This document shows, piece after piece, positions 54,512-63,365 of a stretch of DNA of 64,000 nucleotides (the stretch's first letter is position 1; every line of letters starts with the position of its first letter). Position numbers and translations under genes: made by a program. The stretch lies in IMG/VR virus record IMGVR_UViG_3300015262_000001, positions 62,001 through 126,000 of that record. One strand, 5' to 3'. Origin of the DNA: a virus. The notes under the pieces were generated by a model. The model saw only the letters and a list, made by a program, of their open reading frames with translations. It did no database searches and had not been told where the DNA came from.

Positions 54512-55180
54512 TTACACATCATCCTGTTGCTGGAGACCCATCAAGGCCGTGAGCATCTCGACATTGCTTACGACAACCTCTACATTAATCCAGGTATCGA
54601 GCAATTTGTCCATGAGCGTTACGAGATCGAGTCTATTCTTCACGTACAAGAAAGCCAGTATGTTCTCGTCCTGATGTTCGGTCAAGTCTACCCGTATACA
54701 GAAGTAACCATCGTGATTCTCTTCATACAGAGGTAACTCTTCCTCCTCGCCCATTAACTCCAACAACCTGAAAGAAGAGCGGTCAGCAATAACCTGGATG
54801 CCAGCATACTCTCGATATACCACACCCTCGGAATACACATACGGCTGAGTAATGCGCTGGTATTGCAAGTGGGTTAGTCCGTCCACCCATTCTTGCATTT
54901 GCTCCAGGGTCTCGCCGTTAAGTAAAGGATTACAGTATTGATCGATATCGCCCTGCACGGCCCTGAACAAAATCTGCGCGACATGGCCCTTGGTAAAGAA
55001 TCGACCTTTGTTAGGATCCACTTTGCCTGCGTCATGAAACACTGCATGCACATCTATTGGCCCATGAGGGGACTTCAGGGTAGACTTGGCCAGGTAGTTG
55101 GCATGCTCAGTCTCCTTAACGCCATTGACCTCGTAGACATGAAAGAAACGATCTTTAGTAACAATCAAATTACCGGTCAT
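54512..55180 (-). CDS. Hypothetical protein, 222 aa
   Basis: Soluble acidic protein. Its ATG overlaps the stop of the upstream gene (TAATGA), and AAGGAG lies before it. No domain is recognised. One of a run of short minus-strand genes (52529-57685) that are typical early accessory genes. Confidence 0.6.
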   Translation of the reverse strand: MTGNLIVTKDRFFHVYEVNGVKETEHANYLAKSTLKSPHGPIDVHAVFHDAGKVDPNKGRFFTKGHVAQILFRAVQGDIDQYCNPLLNGETLEQMQEWVDGLTHLQYQRITQPYVYSEGVVYREYAGIQVIADRSSFRLLELMGEEEELPLYEENHDGYFCIRVDLTEHQDENILAFLYVKNRLDLVTLMDKLLDTWINVEVVVSNVEMLTALMGLQQQDDV

Positions 55181-55494
55181 TAACTCTGCTCCTTAGGGCG
55201 TACCACATACTGGCGGTTATCTTCATCTTTACAAATGACCCAGCCATTATCTCTAGCCACCTTGTCGGCGTGTTCCCTGAACCTCATCGAATCAAGTACC
55301 GCTTGTTCCCGAGCCTGAACAGATCGGAGCTGCGGTATGTACGACATGACATCGTGTGACTGCTGCAATAACGTGTTAATAGTCATCATCGCTTCTTCTA
55401 CAGTACTCTTCTTGTAGGTGAACTCGATCCCACCGCGGAAAACTGGCTTGGCTTTCTGTTTACGCCAATCGGCCATACTAACTACTTCGCCCAT
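55180..55494 (-). CDS. Hypothetical protein, 104 aa
   Basis: 104 residues, charged, helical; GGGAGAAGACA precedes the ATG. A second in-frame ATG (at MADWRKQKAK) is possible but has a weaker site. Its stop overlaps the next start. No family is recognised. Confidence 0.6.
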   Translation of the reverse strand: MGEVVSMADWRKQKAKPVFRGGIEFTYKKSTVEEAMMTINTLLQQSHDVMSYIPQLRSVQAREQAVLDSMRFREHADKVARDNGWVICKDEDNRQYVVRPKEQS

Positions 55495-55511
55495 TGTCTT
55501 CTCCCTAGCGA

Positions 55512-55889
55512 TTAAACGGCGTGGCCGATAAGAATGTGCGTCTCTTCATTGAGCGCATTCAACTTATCTTCAAGATCTTTGTAATCACTGAGTACACTAG
55601 CAATCACATCAGCTTCAAAGCCTTCTTCCGGGTCGTTAACATACTCCCGAGCTGGCGCCAGCATTTTCAGCAGTTCTTCCTTGGTGATGATCCTGCTCAT
55701 ACCCCAGGTAAACGGCTTGGCCATGAATTCCTCATGGAACCAGAGGCGAGGACCGATCCAGAACGTTTCATAACCTTCATGAACAACATTGCTGAAGTCG
55801 GTCGACTCACCAGCCTCCAGCTTTTCACGTTCGTATTGGTTTGCAAACTGTTCTTTAGTAAGCAGCGCTATGTGTAAGCTAGTAGCCAT
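55512..55889 (-). CDS. Hypothetical protein, 125 aa
   Basis: Acidic, helical soluble protein of 125 residues with AGGAG 6 bases before the ATG. Located 8 bases after the stop of the 87-residue gene. No motif is recognised. Confidence 0.6.
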   Translation of the reverse strand: MATSLHIALLTKEQFANQYEREKLEAGESTDFSNVVHEGYETFWIGPRLWFHEEFMAKPFTWGMSRIITKEELLKMLAPAREYVNDPEEGFEADVIASVLSDYKDLEDKLNALNEETHILIGHAV

Positions 55890-55897
55890 GAGATCTC

Positions 55898-56161
55898 CTA
55901 AAGAGGTTTCTTGCGTGCGGTGTATTCCAGCATAACCCGCACGTCCATGTGGTGTTTGTTAAAGTACGCAACCAACAGCTTTTCACAGCCGCGAGTCATC
56001 GCATATACGGTTGACGCATTAAAACGCTTGTACTCGTACTTACTCTTGTAAGGTCGGAAGCAAACCTTTAATTTGATCAGAGTGTCCTGATCTGCGATGA
56101 ACAGCCCGCCGTTAAGTTTGCTAATGCCTAGAAAGACTTTATCCACAACTTGACTGTCCAT
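55898..56161 (-). CDS. Hypothetical protein, 87 aa (basic)
   Basis: Small basic protein (FRPYKSKYEYKRFN, TARKKPL at the end) with AAGGGTGCTGCG before the ATG. The basic charge could suit nucleic-acid binding, but no fold is recognised. It lies 13 bases after the stop of the 459-residue gene. Confidence 0.6.
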   Translation of the reverse strand: MDSQVVDKVFLGISKLNGGLFIADQDTLIKLKVCFRPYKSKYEYKRFNASTVYAMTRGCEKLLVAYFNKHHMDVRVMLEYTARKKPL

Positions 56162-56174
56162 CGCAGCACCCTTT

Positions 56175-57554
56175 TTAGAACTTGGAGTTTTCGATTTCTT
56201 CTTTGGTCAGGCGGTGAACAAAGTGATCGATCGTTTTGTGCGGTGACACCACTTCACCGTTCCCCCAGACTTGCAGGTAGCAACCCATGTGAACCGCCAT
56301 TACAGCACGATGGTTCTTGGACAACGCTACCCCCAATGGTGCGAGGTCTTCTTTCTCCAGTGCGTAGATAACACCTTCGAGAGTTTCCCATTTCACGGAC
56401 AGACTGATATCTTCAACAAACTTTGGGATGCGTTCAACGTAGAGACAAGGAACACCCATCCGGATTAAAGTTTCAACCTGACCCACAAAAGGAAGACCTT
56501 CCAAATGACCCACCGCTAGACGACCGTAGTTAACATTGGCACCATGCTTGTTAGGGCGGACAATATTCACACAACGACGGTTGGCGGTTTCTGCGTCGGC
56601 CTTTAACGTTAAGTCCCGGGTATTGGGAGCCGGAACAATAGTTGGGGTGGGTTTCCATTCGTCGGAAACTTTCTCCAGCAGAACGAGTGTATCCTCGCTA
56701 ACCAGAATCGGTGTAGACGAAGAATGTACAGCACCCTTACTGTCAGTAAAGACAACCGACGCACCTTTGTTAATCCGACTTTCCATATCACGAAGGAAAG
56801 TGGGCGACTCATGGATAATGACGTCCGGCTTGTCCACGGCGTGTACCGATGCTGCAAGCGCTTTATAGCTAGAAAGGTTCCTGTCTACCGTATCCAATAG
56901 CTTTTTAACATCTTCCTCCGAAGCTTTGCTAATCGGAATGCGGGGCGCTTCAAGAGTAGAGTTACCCCAGTTGTTCGGGCGAGTTGGTGCTATTCCTGTT
57001 TCCAGGAGTTCCCCTACCTCGTCTTGCGTGAGATGGTGGACATCACCGGTGTGCAGGTTGGTGCATTCGAAACGTGGTTCGAGCGCTGTTTCGTACATCT
57101 TTTTCATGGTCCCGTCATCAGGCTCGAAAACGGAGGTAGGTTCATAACGAAGATTACCGGTTACGTTAATAACCTGGTCTACCATGCTGATCATCCCCTT
57201 GTCTAACAGACCGCTATCGCCAAATGCTTTAAGCAAACGAGTGATCAGTTGTTTGGCATCAGTGGGTTCGTAAACCGCATACAACTGTTCGTCCCTGAAG
57301 GTGCCATCAAACTGTGCCGTCTGAGGGTTGAGCAGGAAGGACGTTCCATTCTTACTCGCCTTTCCGAGAACAAGACGAACATCCAGCGCAGTATCAGTAG
57401 ATACACACGTGGCCTCGTAGAAGCCGTCTTCCAGCGTTGCGCCTTTGATCATCAAAGCTGGAGTTCCGCCCAGATCAAAGTTGTGCTCAACGTAATTGAA
57501 ATAAACGGTACCAGCAGGCAGAGCGAGGAAATCTTTAAGGGGTACAATTTTCAT
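56175..57554 (-). CDS. Multidomain accessory protein, 459 aa, with a C-terminal domain shared with 53139
   Basis: 459 residues. N-terminal part is beta-rich, the middle is helical and polar, and the last 100 residues (from about RIPKFVEDISLSVKW) align with the 138-residue protein 3 kb downstream, ending KTIDHFVHRLTKEEIENSKF. No enzyme motif is visible. AAGGA precedes the ATG. The gene is the largest of the accessory run. Function unknown; the shared domain suggests duplication within this gene cluster. Confidence 0.6.
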   Translation of the reverse strand: MKIVPLKDFLALPAGTVYFNYVEHNFDLGGTPALMIKGATLEDGFYEATCVSTDTALDVRLVLGKASKNGTSFLLNPQTAQFDGTFRDEQLYAVYEPTDAKQLITRLLKAFGDSGLLDKGMISMVDQVINVTGNLRYEPTSVFEPDDGTMKKMYETALEPRFECTNLHTGDVHHLTQDEVGELLETGIAPTRPNNWGNSTLEAPRIPISKASEEDVKKLLDTVDRNLSSYKALAASVHAVDKPDVIIHESPTFLRDMESRINKGASVVFTDSKGAVHSSSTPILVSEDTLVLLEKVSDEWKPTPTIVPAPNTRDLTLKADAETANRRCVNIVRPNKHGANVNYGRLAVGHLEGLPFVGQVETLIRMGVPCLYVERIPKFVEDISLSVKWETLEGVIYALEKEDLAPLGVALSKNHRAVMAVHMGCYLQVWGNGEVVSPHKTIDHFVHRLTKEEIENSKF

Positions 57555-57571
57555 GATAGAGTCCTTGCGAA

Positions 57572-57685
57572 TTAGGCTTTAATAAAGGTTGAGATCAGGT
57601 AAGCGATCCCGAAGGCCCCGAAGGCCCCAAGCACTTGAATCAAGAAGATAATCACCGCCCGCTTGTTAAAACGTTTGTAGCGCAT
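57572..57685 (-). CDS. Very small membrane protein, 37 aa
   Basis: A 37-codon gene with a perfect AGGAGG 6 bases before its ATG. The product is basic at the start (MRYKRFNKR) followed by one hydrophobic segment with several glycines (AVIIFLIQVLGAFGAFGIAYLIS), so it is a single-span membrane peptide with its N-terminus inside. It is first in the accessory run and has a TATATTAC-like site upstream (57731). The strong ribosome binding site makes it very likely to be real. Confidence 0.7.
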   Translation of the reverse strand: MRYKRFNKRAVIIFLIQVLGAFGAFGIAYLISTFIKA

Positions 57686-57730
57686 AAATACCTCCTGTAA
57701 ATTTTTGAAAAGAAATGGGGTTGCAAGTAG

Positions 57731-57738
57731 ATAATGTA
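57731..57738 (-). promoter_or_regulatory. Weak TATATTAC-like promoter
   Basis: AACCTACATTATC on the minus strand differs from CCTATATTAC at two positions and has the same A/T-rich lead-in (AAAACTCA). It lies about 45 bases before the 37-residue gene and is the only promoter-like element for that run. Confidence 0.4.
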
Positions 57739-57829
57739 GGTTTGAGTTTTATTATAAATGAAATGCCACTGACTATCTTATTTTGCAATTTTATGCTCCA
57801 AGCCCCCTGACCCTACTGTGGAACTAAAT

Positions 57830-58417
57830 ATGGCCTTTCCAAACGAACAACTGTTTTTGGACAGGTTCATCGCTTATAACCAAGACCGCTATAAGGATGA
57901 ACAGAACTTTGTAAACGCACTCACCGCCCTGACCATCGGCCAAGTCGCCTTCACCAATTTCCGTAAGTCGGAAAACGCTGGTGTTATCACTTACCTCGTC
58001 GACGTTGACTCACCGCAACTCTTCACAGGAGTCGACCAAAAATATCAACCGGCCGACTACGTGGCCAACGGACCGGCTAACCTGATTGACCCCACACCGT
58101 TGACCCTTACTGAACTTGAATCCAAAACAGTACAGGGCATCTACCTCTTGTCAGGAGAGGGCGACAGTGTGTCCGGGGCAGTGTTGGCGCGACAAGGTTT
58201 CAAGGATGCTGCAACAGTTCTTCAAATCATCAAGGACAGTTGCAAGTACGTGCTGTCGGATGAGGAGATCACAGTCGATCAGTTGGTGAGCTCTGCTGTT
58301 ATCGATTCACATACCGTTATCGGTACGCTCACAGTTGTCGAGAGCAACGGCGGGGTTATCACCGACGCAATTCACGACGGCACCTATCTGCACGACGGGA
58401 CTCTTACCTATCAGTAA
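57830..58417 (+). CDS. Hypothetical protein upstream of the tail fibre, 195 aa
   Basis: Start at 57830 (MAFPNEQLFLDRFIAY), with TGTGGA upstream; a GTG at 57818 in the same frame is also possible. Soluble mixed protein with a beta-rich C-terminus (VIDSHTVIGTLTVVESN). It is 41 bases ahead of the long fibre gene, so it may be an adaptor or other part of the fibre assembly, but no family is recognised. Confidence 0.6.
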   Translation: MAFPNEQLFLDRFIAYNQDRYKDEQNFVNALTALTIGQVAFTNFRKSENAGVITYLVDVDSPQLFTGVDQKYQPADYVANGPANLIDPTPLTLTELESKTVQGIYLLSGEGDSVSGAVLARQGFKDAATVLQIIKDSCKYVLSDEEITVDQLVSSAVIDSHTVIGTLTVVESNGGVITDAIHDGTYLHDGTLTYQ

Positions 58418-58458
58418 GTCCGTGCAAATCTTAAATTAAATTCCTGAAGGAACGAGTC

Positions 58459-61400
58459 ATGGCAAATATTGTCGAAGTAAGTGAATTTCCCGAAGACATC
58501 CCCCTTATCGATACGGGGGAACCAGTACGTGGTGGTCCAGATGGCGCCGATAACCGCGCACCAAAACTGTTGGCAAACCGCACTCGCTACCTGTACGACC
58601 AGTTCCAGGCCCTGGTAGTTGGCGGGCTGAACGTTATCGGTACCCTCAACAACCAGGCTGCACTCGATGCCATTCCAACTGGACCGCTGGTCAAGGGCGA
58701 TGCGTACTTCGTCGAAGGCGCGTTGCATGTCTGGAACATGGTTGAATGGGTTAACTCCGGTTCGCTGTTGGGTCCACGCGGTATTACCCTGCTCGGCGCC
58801 TGGCCGGACGGTGTAGCGTTGCCTGATCCTACTTCCAACTCGGTAGGCGATGCCTATGTCTGGAAGAGCGATATCTGGCTGCTCATTCCTCAACCAGATG
58901 GCTGGGTTACCATCGGCTTGAAAGGCGACAAGGGTGACAGTGCTTACGACGTCGCTGTTGAAGACGGTTTTGCCGGTACCAAACCGCAGTGGCTGACTTC
59001 TCTGGTGGGCAAAAGCACTTACCAGATCTGGATTGACCAAGGTAACGTCGGTACTGAAGCAGACTTCTTGCTCAGTCTGAAAGGCGCCGCTGGTTCCGTC
59101 GGTTCTGTTAAAGTAATTGGTACTCTGGCCAGCGAAGCTGAGCTGGATGCTATCCCTACCGAGGGCATGGCTGAAGGTACTGCTTATTTCGTTCAAGGTG
59201 CCTTGCGCGTCTGGAACGGCATCGAGTGGACGGATTCCGGCTCCCTGTTGGGCGACCGTGGTATCACGCTCCTTGGCACCTGGCCTGACACCACTGAGCT
59301 GCCATCATGGGAAGCCGCCACTATCGGTGATGCTTACATCTGGAGAAGCGATCTGTGGTTGCTGGTTCCTGGTGGTGATGGCACCCCTCCTCCAGAAGGT
59401 CAGCCAGCGCTAGATCCGGCCTGGAGCCCAATCGGGTTGGAAGGTCCTGAAGGCGACAGCGCTTATGACGTCGCCGTGCAAACTGGCTTCGTCGGCACCA
59501 AGCCTCAGTGGTTGGCAACACTGGTCGGTAAGTCCGCTTATCAAACTTGGCTGGATCTGGGTAACGTTGGTGACCAACAGGCGTTCCTCGATACACTGAA
59601 GTCGGTTGTTCCTGGTCCTCCTGGCGATGAAGGCCCTGCTCGTTCTCCATTCGAGGTGATGGGTGCCAAGGCTTCTATCGGCCAACTCCCGGCAACTGGT
59701 GTAGCAACCGAAGCTTGGTACGTCGGTAGTCACCTGTATGTTTGGGTAACTACCCTTGCTCAGTATGTCGATCTCGGTTCGGTTGGCGGTATGTCCGCCT
59801 ATGAACTGGCGGTTGAAGATGGGTTTGGTGGCACGCTGCAACAGTGGTTGGAGTCCCTGAAGTCTACCGTTGAAGGTCCAACCGGTCCTCGTGGCCAGAA
59901 CCTGAACGTTAAGGGCACTGTAGCTAGCCAAGCTTTCCTGAGCAGCATTCAGGGTGTGGTAGAACAAGATGCGTATGTCACCGACAATACCGGCCACCTG
60001 TGGGTTTATGTCGATGCGGCGTGGGTCGATATCGGTCCTTTCCAAGGTAAGAGCGTTTACCAAGTTTGGATTGACCAAGGTCATAGCGGCGACGAAGCTA
60101 CCTTCCTGCAATCGCTGCAAGGTGTTGACGGTAAAGATGGTGTCAACATCGTTGTTAAAGGTTCGGTGGCTACATTCTCCGCACTGACCGCGACTCCGGC
60201 TGAGCAGGATGTTTACTCTGTTCGCGACACCAACACCCTGTACGCTTATGTCGGTGGCGGCTGGATCCCTCTGGGTACCTTTAAAGGTGCCGACGGTGTA
60301 GACGGCAATCCAGGCACTAACGGTTCTTCTATCACGATCATCAAGATCCTGACTCCTGAAGACCAGGTAGTTCCAGATGCAGCGGCTAACGCTGGTAAGG
60401 CTTATGTCGACCTGAACAAGCACCTCCAGTTGGCTCTTGGTGGCCAGTGGTACGACGGTGGTGCTGTTGGCGCTACTGGTGATCGTGGTCCTCAGGGTAC
60501 GGGCATTAACCTGCGTGGTACCGTAACTGGTACACAGTTCCTGCCTCGTGTAGATCAAGGCGCCGTAGACGGTGATGGCTACTTCATCGCCAGCAGTAAA
60601 CTGTTGTACGTGATGGTTGATGCCCAGTGGGAAGGTCCGTTCGACATCATTGGTCCAGAAGGCCCTCCAGGTGCCAATGGCGAGAAAGGTGAGGCCGGTA
60701 CCTCGATCAACATCCTGGGCGCTTACGCTACTCTGGGTGAGTTGTCGACTGCGCACCCTACTGGTAACTTGGGTGATGGTTACTTGGTTGGTAACAACCT
60801 GGCTATCTGGACTACCGCTAACGGTGGCGAATGGATCGATATCGGTCTGGTTCGTGGCCCTCAGGGTATCCAAGGTGTTCCTGGTCCTTCTGTCATCGGT
60901 CCTCGTGGCTTCAAGGGTGATAAAGGTGCATCCTGGATCACCCTTCCGGCTGGCGACGATGAGCCTGGCGCTGGCTTCACTGGTAACATCGGTGACTGGG
61001 CCGTTTCCGATACCTTCAAGGTCTACTACAAGTCGGCTGTGTCGGGTTGGACTTACTGGGGTCAACTGGTAGCGGGTGATGTCAACTCGCCGGTGCTGTC
61101 CTTCGGTAAAGCGGTACGTCTGGGCAATGAGTGGATTGTGTTGCCGGTAGATGAAGTACCGAACATGGTCGATGGCAAACTGTACGTTCGCTCCCTGATC
61201 AGCGGTAACACCGGCAACGAAGGTGAATGGGTCGAGTTGGTATTCCCTGACCCGTTCGACGACGCTCCGGATGATGGCAACAAGTACTTGCGCACTCGTG
61301 CCAACGGTCAACCGGCCGGTACGTGGGCACTGCTGCCGTCCATCATCCCTGAAGTACCGGATGATGGCAAAACTTACGGGCGTAAGAACCCAGTGGGTAG

Positions 61401-62466
61401 TGGCGGTGCTGATGCTCTCTGGATTGAAGTTGTTCCAGAGCCGCCAGTGGACTCTAACCTCTACGGTCGTAAGGGTGACAAAACCTGGCAGGTCATCACT
61501 GGTGGTTTCGCTGACGTTCCTACCGATGGTAACTTCTACCTGCGTAAAGGTGACCACAGCTGGTCCCAGTTCATTCCTCCTACGTTGGGTGACTTGGGTG
61601 GTGTTCCGACTTCGGCACTTGGGGTTAGCGTTGCAACGCTTGTTGGTGGTTTTGTTCCATCGAGCCAACTGCCAAGTTACGTCGATGATGTTCTGGAGTT
61701 CGCTAACCAGGCAGCTTTCCCAGGTACTGGTGAAACGGGCAAAATCTACATCGCCAAAGACACCAACGTTCAGTATCGCTGGTCGGGTACTGTTTACATT
61801 GCGTTGGTAGCTTCGCCTGGAACGACGGATGCTGTTGTAGAGGGGACAACTAACCTCTACTTCACACAAACTCGAGTACGGACGACTCCGTTGACCGGAC
61901 TGAGTTTGGCCACCAACAGTGCGATCGCCGCTACGGATACCGTCATCACGGCGTTCGGTAAACTCCAGGCGCAGATCACTGCGTTCGTACCTGGTTTTGC
62001 TGATGTGCCGACAGACGCCAACCTGTATCTCCGTAAGGGTGATCATACCTGGTCGGTGTACACCGGGGTTAACGCTCCGGCTAACGACGGTCACCAGTGG
62101 ATCTACAAAGGAGGCGTTTGGGTTTCGTTTGATCGTTATGATCTTGCGATTCAGGCAATTTCTGCAACAGCCACTATCGACCCAGCAGTCAACCTGTTTG
62201 CGAAGGTCGATAACTCGGCAGCCACTGCCAAAACCATCACACTGGCTGATGGGCCGAAAGTTGGCGGTGCTATCGGTGCTCGTGCGCTGACAGTAGTCGT
62301 GAAGATCAACGGTGCTGCTGGTACCATTACCTTTGCCGCTACCGGTGCAACTGTTCTGGTTTGGAACGGCGGTTCGCCTCCAGGCCTGACCGGTAGCCGT
62401 ACTGTCCTTACCTTCCTTTGGGACGGTGTGGAATGGACTGGTGCTTCTGGTGCTGTAGTACCTTAA
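58459..62466 (+). CDS. Long tail fibre protein with repeats and collagen-like segments
   Basis: 1335 residues. It carries repeated modules typical of phage fibres: six copies of a G-x-SAY-type repeat (GDSAYDVAVEDGFAGT..WL, GKSTYQIWIDQGN..., and variants), Gly-X-Y segments (GPTGPRG, GPEGPPGANGEKGEAG, GPQGIQGVPGP) that form triple helices, and two FADVPTD..LRKGDH..W motifs. The C-terminal 200 residues are the likely host-binding tip (TTNLYFTQTRVRTTPLT, DGPKVGGAIGARALTVVVK). A tandem duplication of about 160 residues lies near the N-terminus. It would form a trimeric receptor-binding fibre. Ribosome binding site AAGGAACG. Followed by a terminator and a DUF4376-like gene. Confidence 0.85.
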   Translation: MANIVEVSEFPEDIPLIDTGEPVRGGPDGADNRAPKLLANRTRYLYDQFQALVVGGLNVIGTLNNQAALDAIPTGPLVKGDAYFVEGALHVWNMVEWVNSGSLLGPRGITLLGAWPDGVALPDPTSNSVGDAYVWKSDIWLLIPQPDGWVTIGLKGDKGDSAYDVAVEDGFAGTKPQWLTSLVGKSTYQIWIDQGNVGTEADFLLSLKGAAGSVGSVKVIGTLASEAELDAIPTEGMAEGTAYFVQGALRVWNGIEWTDSGSLLGDRGITLLGTWPDTTELPSWEAATIGDAYIWRSDLWLLVPGGDGTPPPEGQPALDPAWSPIGLEGPEGDSAYDVAVQTGFVGTKPQWLATLVGKSAYQTWLDLGNVGDQQAFLDTLKSVVPGPPGDEGPARSPFEVMGAKASIGQLPATGVATEAWYVGSHLYVWVTTLAQYVDLGSVGGMSAYELAVEDGFGGTLQQWLESLKSTVEGPTGPRGQNLNVKGTVASQAFLSSIQGVVEQDAYVTDNTGHLWVYVDAAWVDIGPFQGKSVYQVWIDQGHSGDEATFLQSLQGVDGKDGVNIVVKGSVATFSALTATPAEQDVYSVRDTNTLYAYVGGGWIPLGTFKGADGVDGNPGTNGSSITIIKILTPEDQVVPDAAANAGKAYVDLNKHLQLALGGQWYDGGAVGATGDRGPQGTGINLRGTVTGTQFLPRVDQGAVDGDGYFIASSKLLYVMVDAQWEGPFDIIGPEGPPGANGEKGEAGTSINILGAYATLGELSTAHPTGNLGDGYLVGNNLAIWTTANGGEWIDIGLVRGPQGIQGVPGPSVIGPRGFKGDKGASWITLPAGDDEPGAGFTGNIGDWAVSDTFKVYYKSAVSGWTYWGQLVAGDVNSPVLSFGKAVRLGNEWIVLPVDEVPNMVDGKLYVRSLISGNTGNEGEWVELVFPDPFDDAPDDGNKYLRTRANGQPAGTWALLPSIIPEVPDDGKTYGRKNPVGSGGADALWIEVVPEPPVDSNLYGRKGDKTWQVITGGFADVPTDGNFYLRKGDHSWSQFIPPTLGDLGGVPTSALGVSVATLVGGFVPSSQLPSYVDDVLEFANQAAFPGTGETGKIYIAKDTNVQYRWSGTVYIALVASPGTTDAVVEGTTNLYFTQTRVRTTPLTGLSLATNSAIAATDTVITAFGKLQAQITAFVPGFADVPTDANLYLRKGDHTWSVYTGVNAPANDGHQWIYKGGVWVSFDRYDLAIQAISATATIDPAVNLFAKVDNSAATAKTITLADGPKVGGAIGARALTVVVKINGAAGTITFAATGATVLVWNGGSPPGLTGSRTVLTFLWDGVEWTGASGAVVP
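58630..59602 (+). repeat. Tandem duplication inside the fibre gene
   Basis: Two copies of a unit of about 480 bases. Both run from a (V)IGTL..QAALDAIP / VIGTLASEAELDAIP segment through GSLLG.RGITLLG.WPD and GDAYVW.SD.WLL to GDSAYDVAV and GK..YQ.W.D.GNVG. Copies are roughly 58630-59110 and 59110-59602. Confidence 0.7.
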
Positions 62467-62479
62467 CAGCTAACTCATG

Positions 62480-62503
62480 GAAGCCTCCAAGGATGGAGGC
62501 TTC
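62480..62503 (+). terminator. Terminator after the fibre gene
   Basis: Nine-base perfect stem GAAGCCTCC with a 6-base loop just after the stop at 62466. Confidence 0.7.
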
Positions 62504-62607
62504 TGTGACTACCATGGCTGGTATGACATATGGTGTCAAGAGGTCTGTGCTGGAATTGGTACTTTGATATAGGCATACCTTTTTAATTTAATACGCAAGG
62601 AATCATC

Positions 62608-63264
62608 ATGACTGAAGTTACCCGCTTGACGCGACTGATTCACTCTGAATCGGATACTTACCCTGTATACTTGTCTAACATGGCAATGTATGCACCAAAC
62701 ACCATGTACGGTGCTACTGTAGACTCCGATCTCCTGATCGAGTTTGGTCTGGAAGTAGTTCACGATACTGAAATTCCCACCGGTGACGTGGTTACTGAAG
62801 GGCGCCCTGAACTGATCAGTGGTGAATGGTACCAGACCTGGGTGGTCCGTTCCTACTCTGAAGTTGAAGCCGCTACACGTCTGGCTACTGCTAAGACCAC
62901 TCTACAAGCACAAGCTGAAACCATGCGTGTTACTCAATTCGACCGTGGCTTCCCACACACCTTTGGCGAGAACGTCTACCACGTACAGATCCGGAATGCC
63001 GATCGTTCCAACCTCCTGGGTCTGCGCACCGTGGCCAAAGAAGTAGTAGCCGCGGGTGGTGACATGACATTCGAATTCCGCGTGTATGAAAACGTGGTAG
63101 TCGAGATCAGTGCCGCTGAAATGGTAGCCGTAGCTGACGCAGCGTTTACCGCTGCTACTCTTGGCTACCGCAAAACTTGGGCAGTAAAGGATGGCGCTGA
63201 TCTTGCTACCACCATCGAAGAGTTGCCACCATTGACTACTGAGGAGGACTTCTTCGTGGCATAA
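62608..63264 (+). CDS. DUF4376-like tail fibre accessory protein, 218 aa
   Basis: 218 residues with CAAGGAATC before the ATG. The second half has a layout seen in DUF4376 tail proteins: VYHVQIRNADRSNLLGLR, an AAGGDMTFEFR strand, NVVVEISAAEMVAVAD and a final helix. Such proteins accompany tail fibres and are thought to assist their folding. It follows the fibre gene and precedes a hairpin, so it is probably expressed with the fibre module. The assignment was made by eye. Confidence 0.55.
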   Translation: MTEVTRLTRLIHSESDTYPVYLSNMAMYAPNTMYGATVDSDLLIEFGLEVVHDTEIPTGDVVTEGRPELISGEWYQTWVVRSYSEVEAATRLATAKTTLQAQAETMRVTQFDRGFPHTFGENVYHVQIRNADRSNLLGLRTVAKEVVAAGGDMTFEFRVYENVVVEISAAEMVAVADAAFTAATLGYRKTWAVKDGADLATTIEELPPLTTEEDFFVA

Positions 63265-63270
63265 GCAAGT

Positions 63271-63296
63271 AACCTCCCTCTCTGGAGAGGGAGGTT
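63271..63296 (+). terminator. Terminator after the DUF4376-like gene
   Basis: Eleven-base perfect stem AACCTCCCTCT, loop CTGG, with TATTACT following. Confidence 0.7.
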
Positions 63297-63365
63297 TATT
63301 ACTGGCGGAACTTTTGCGCACTACTTAGGTAACCATACTCCCGCCCTTTTTTAAAGGAATCACTC

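Noticed and set aside
59410-62094. 894-codon minus-strand frame opposite the fibre gene
   Set aside because: Shadow of the repetitive fibre gene; its composition mirrors the fibre repeats and no independent start signal is seen.
62565-62580. CCTATATC on the minus strand as an early promoter
   Set aside because: The core is incomplete and the only gene downstream on that strand would be antisense to the fibre gene.
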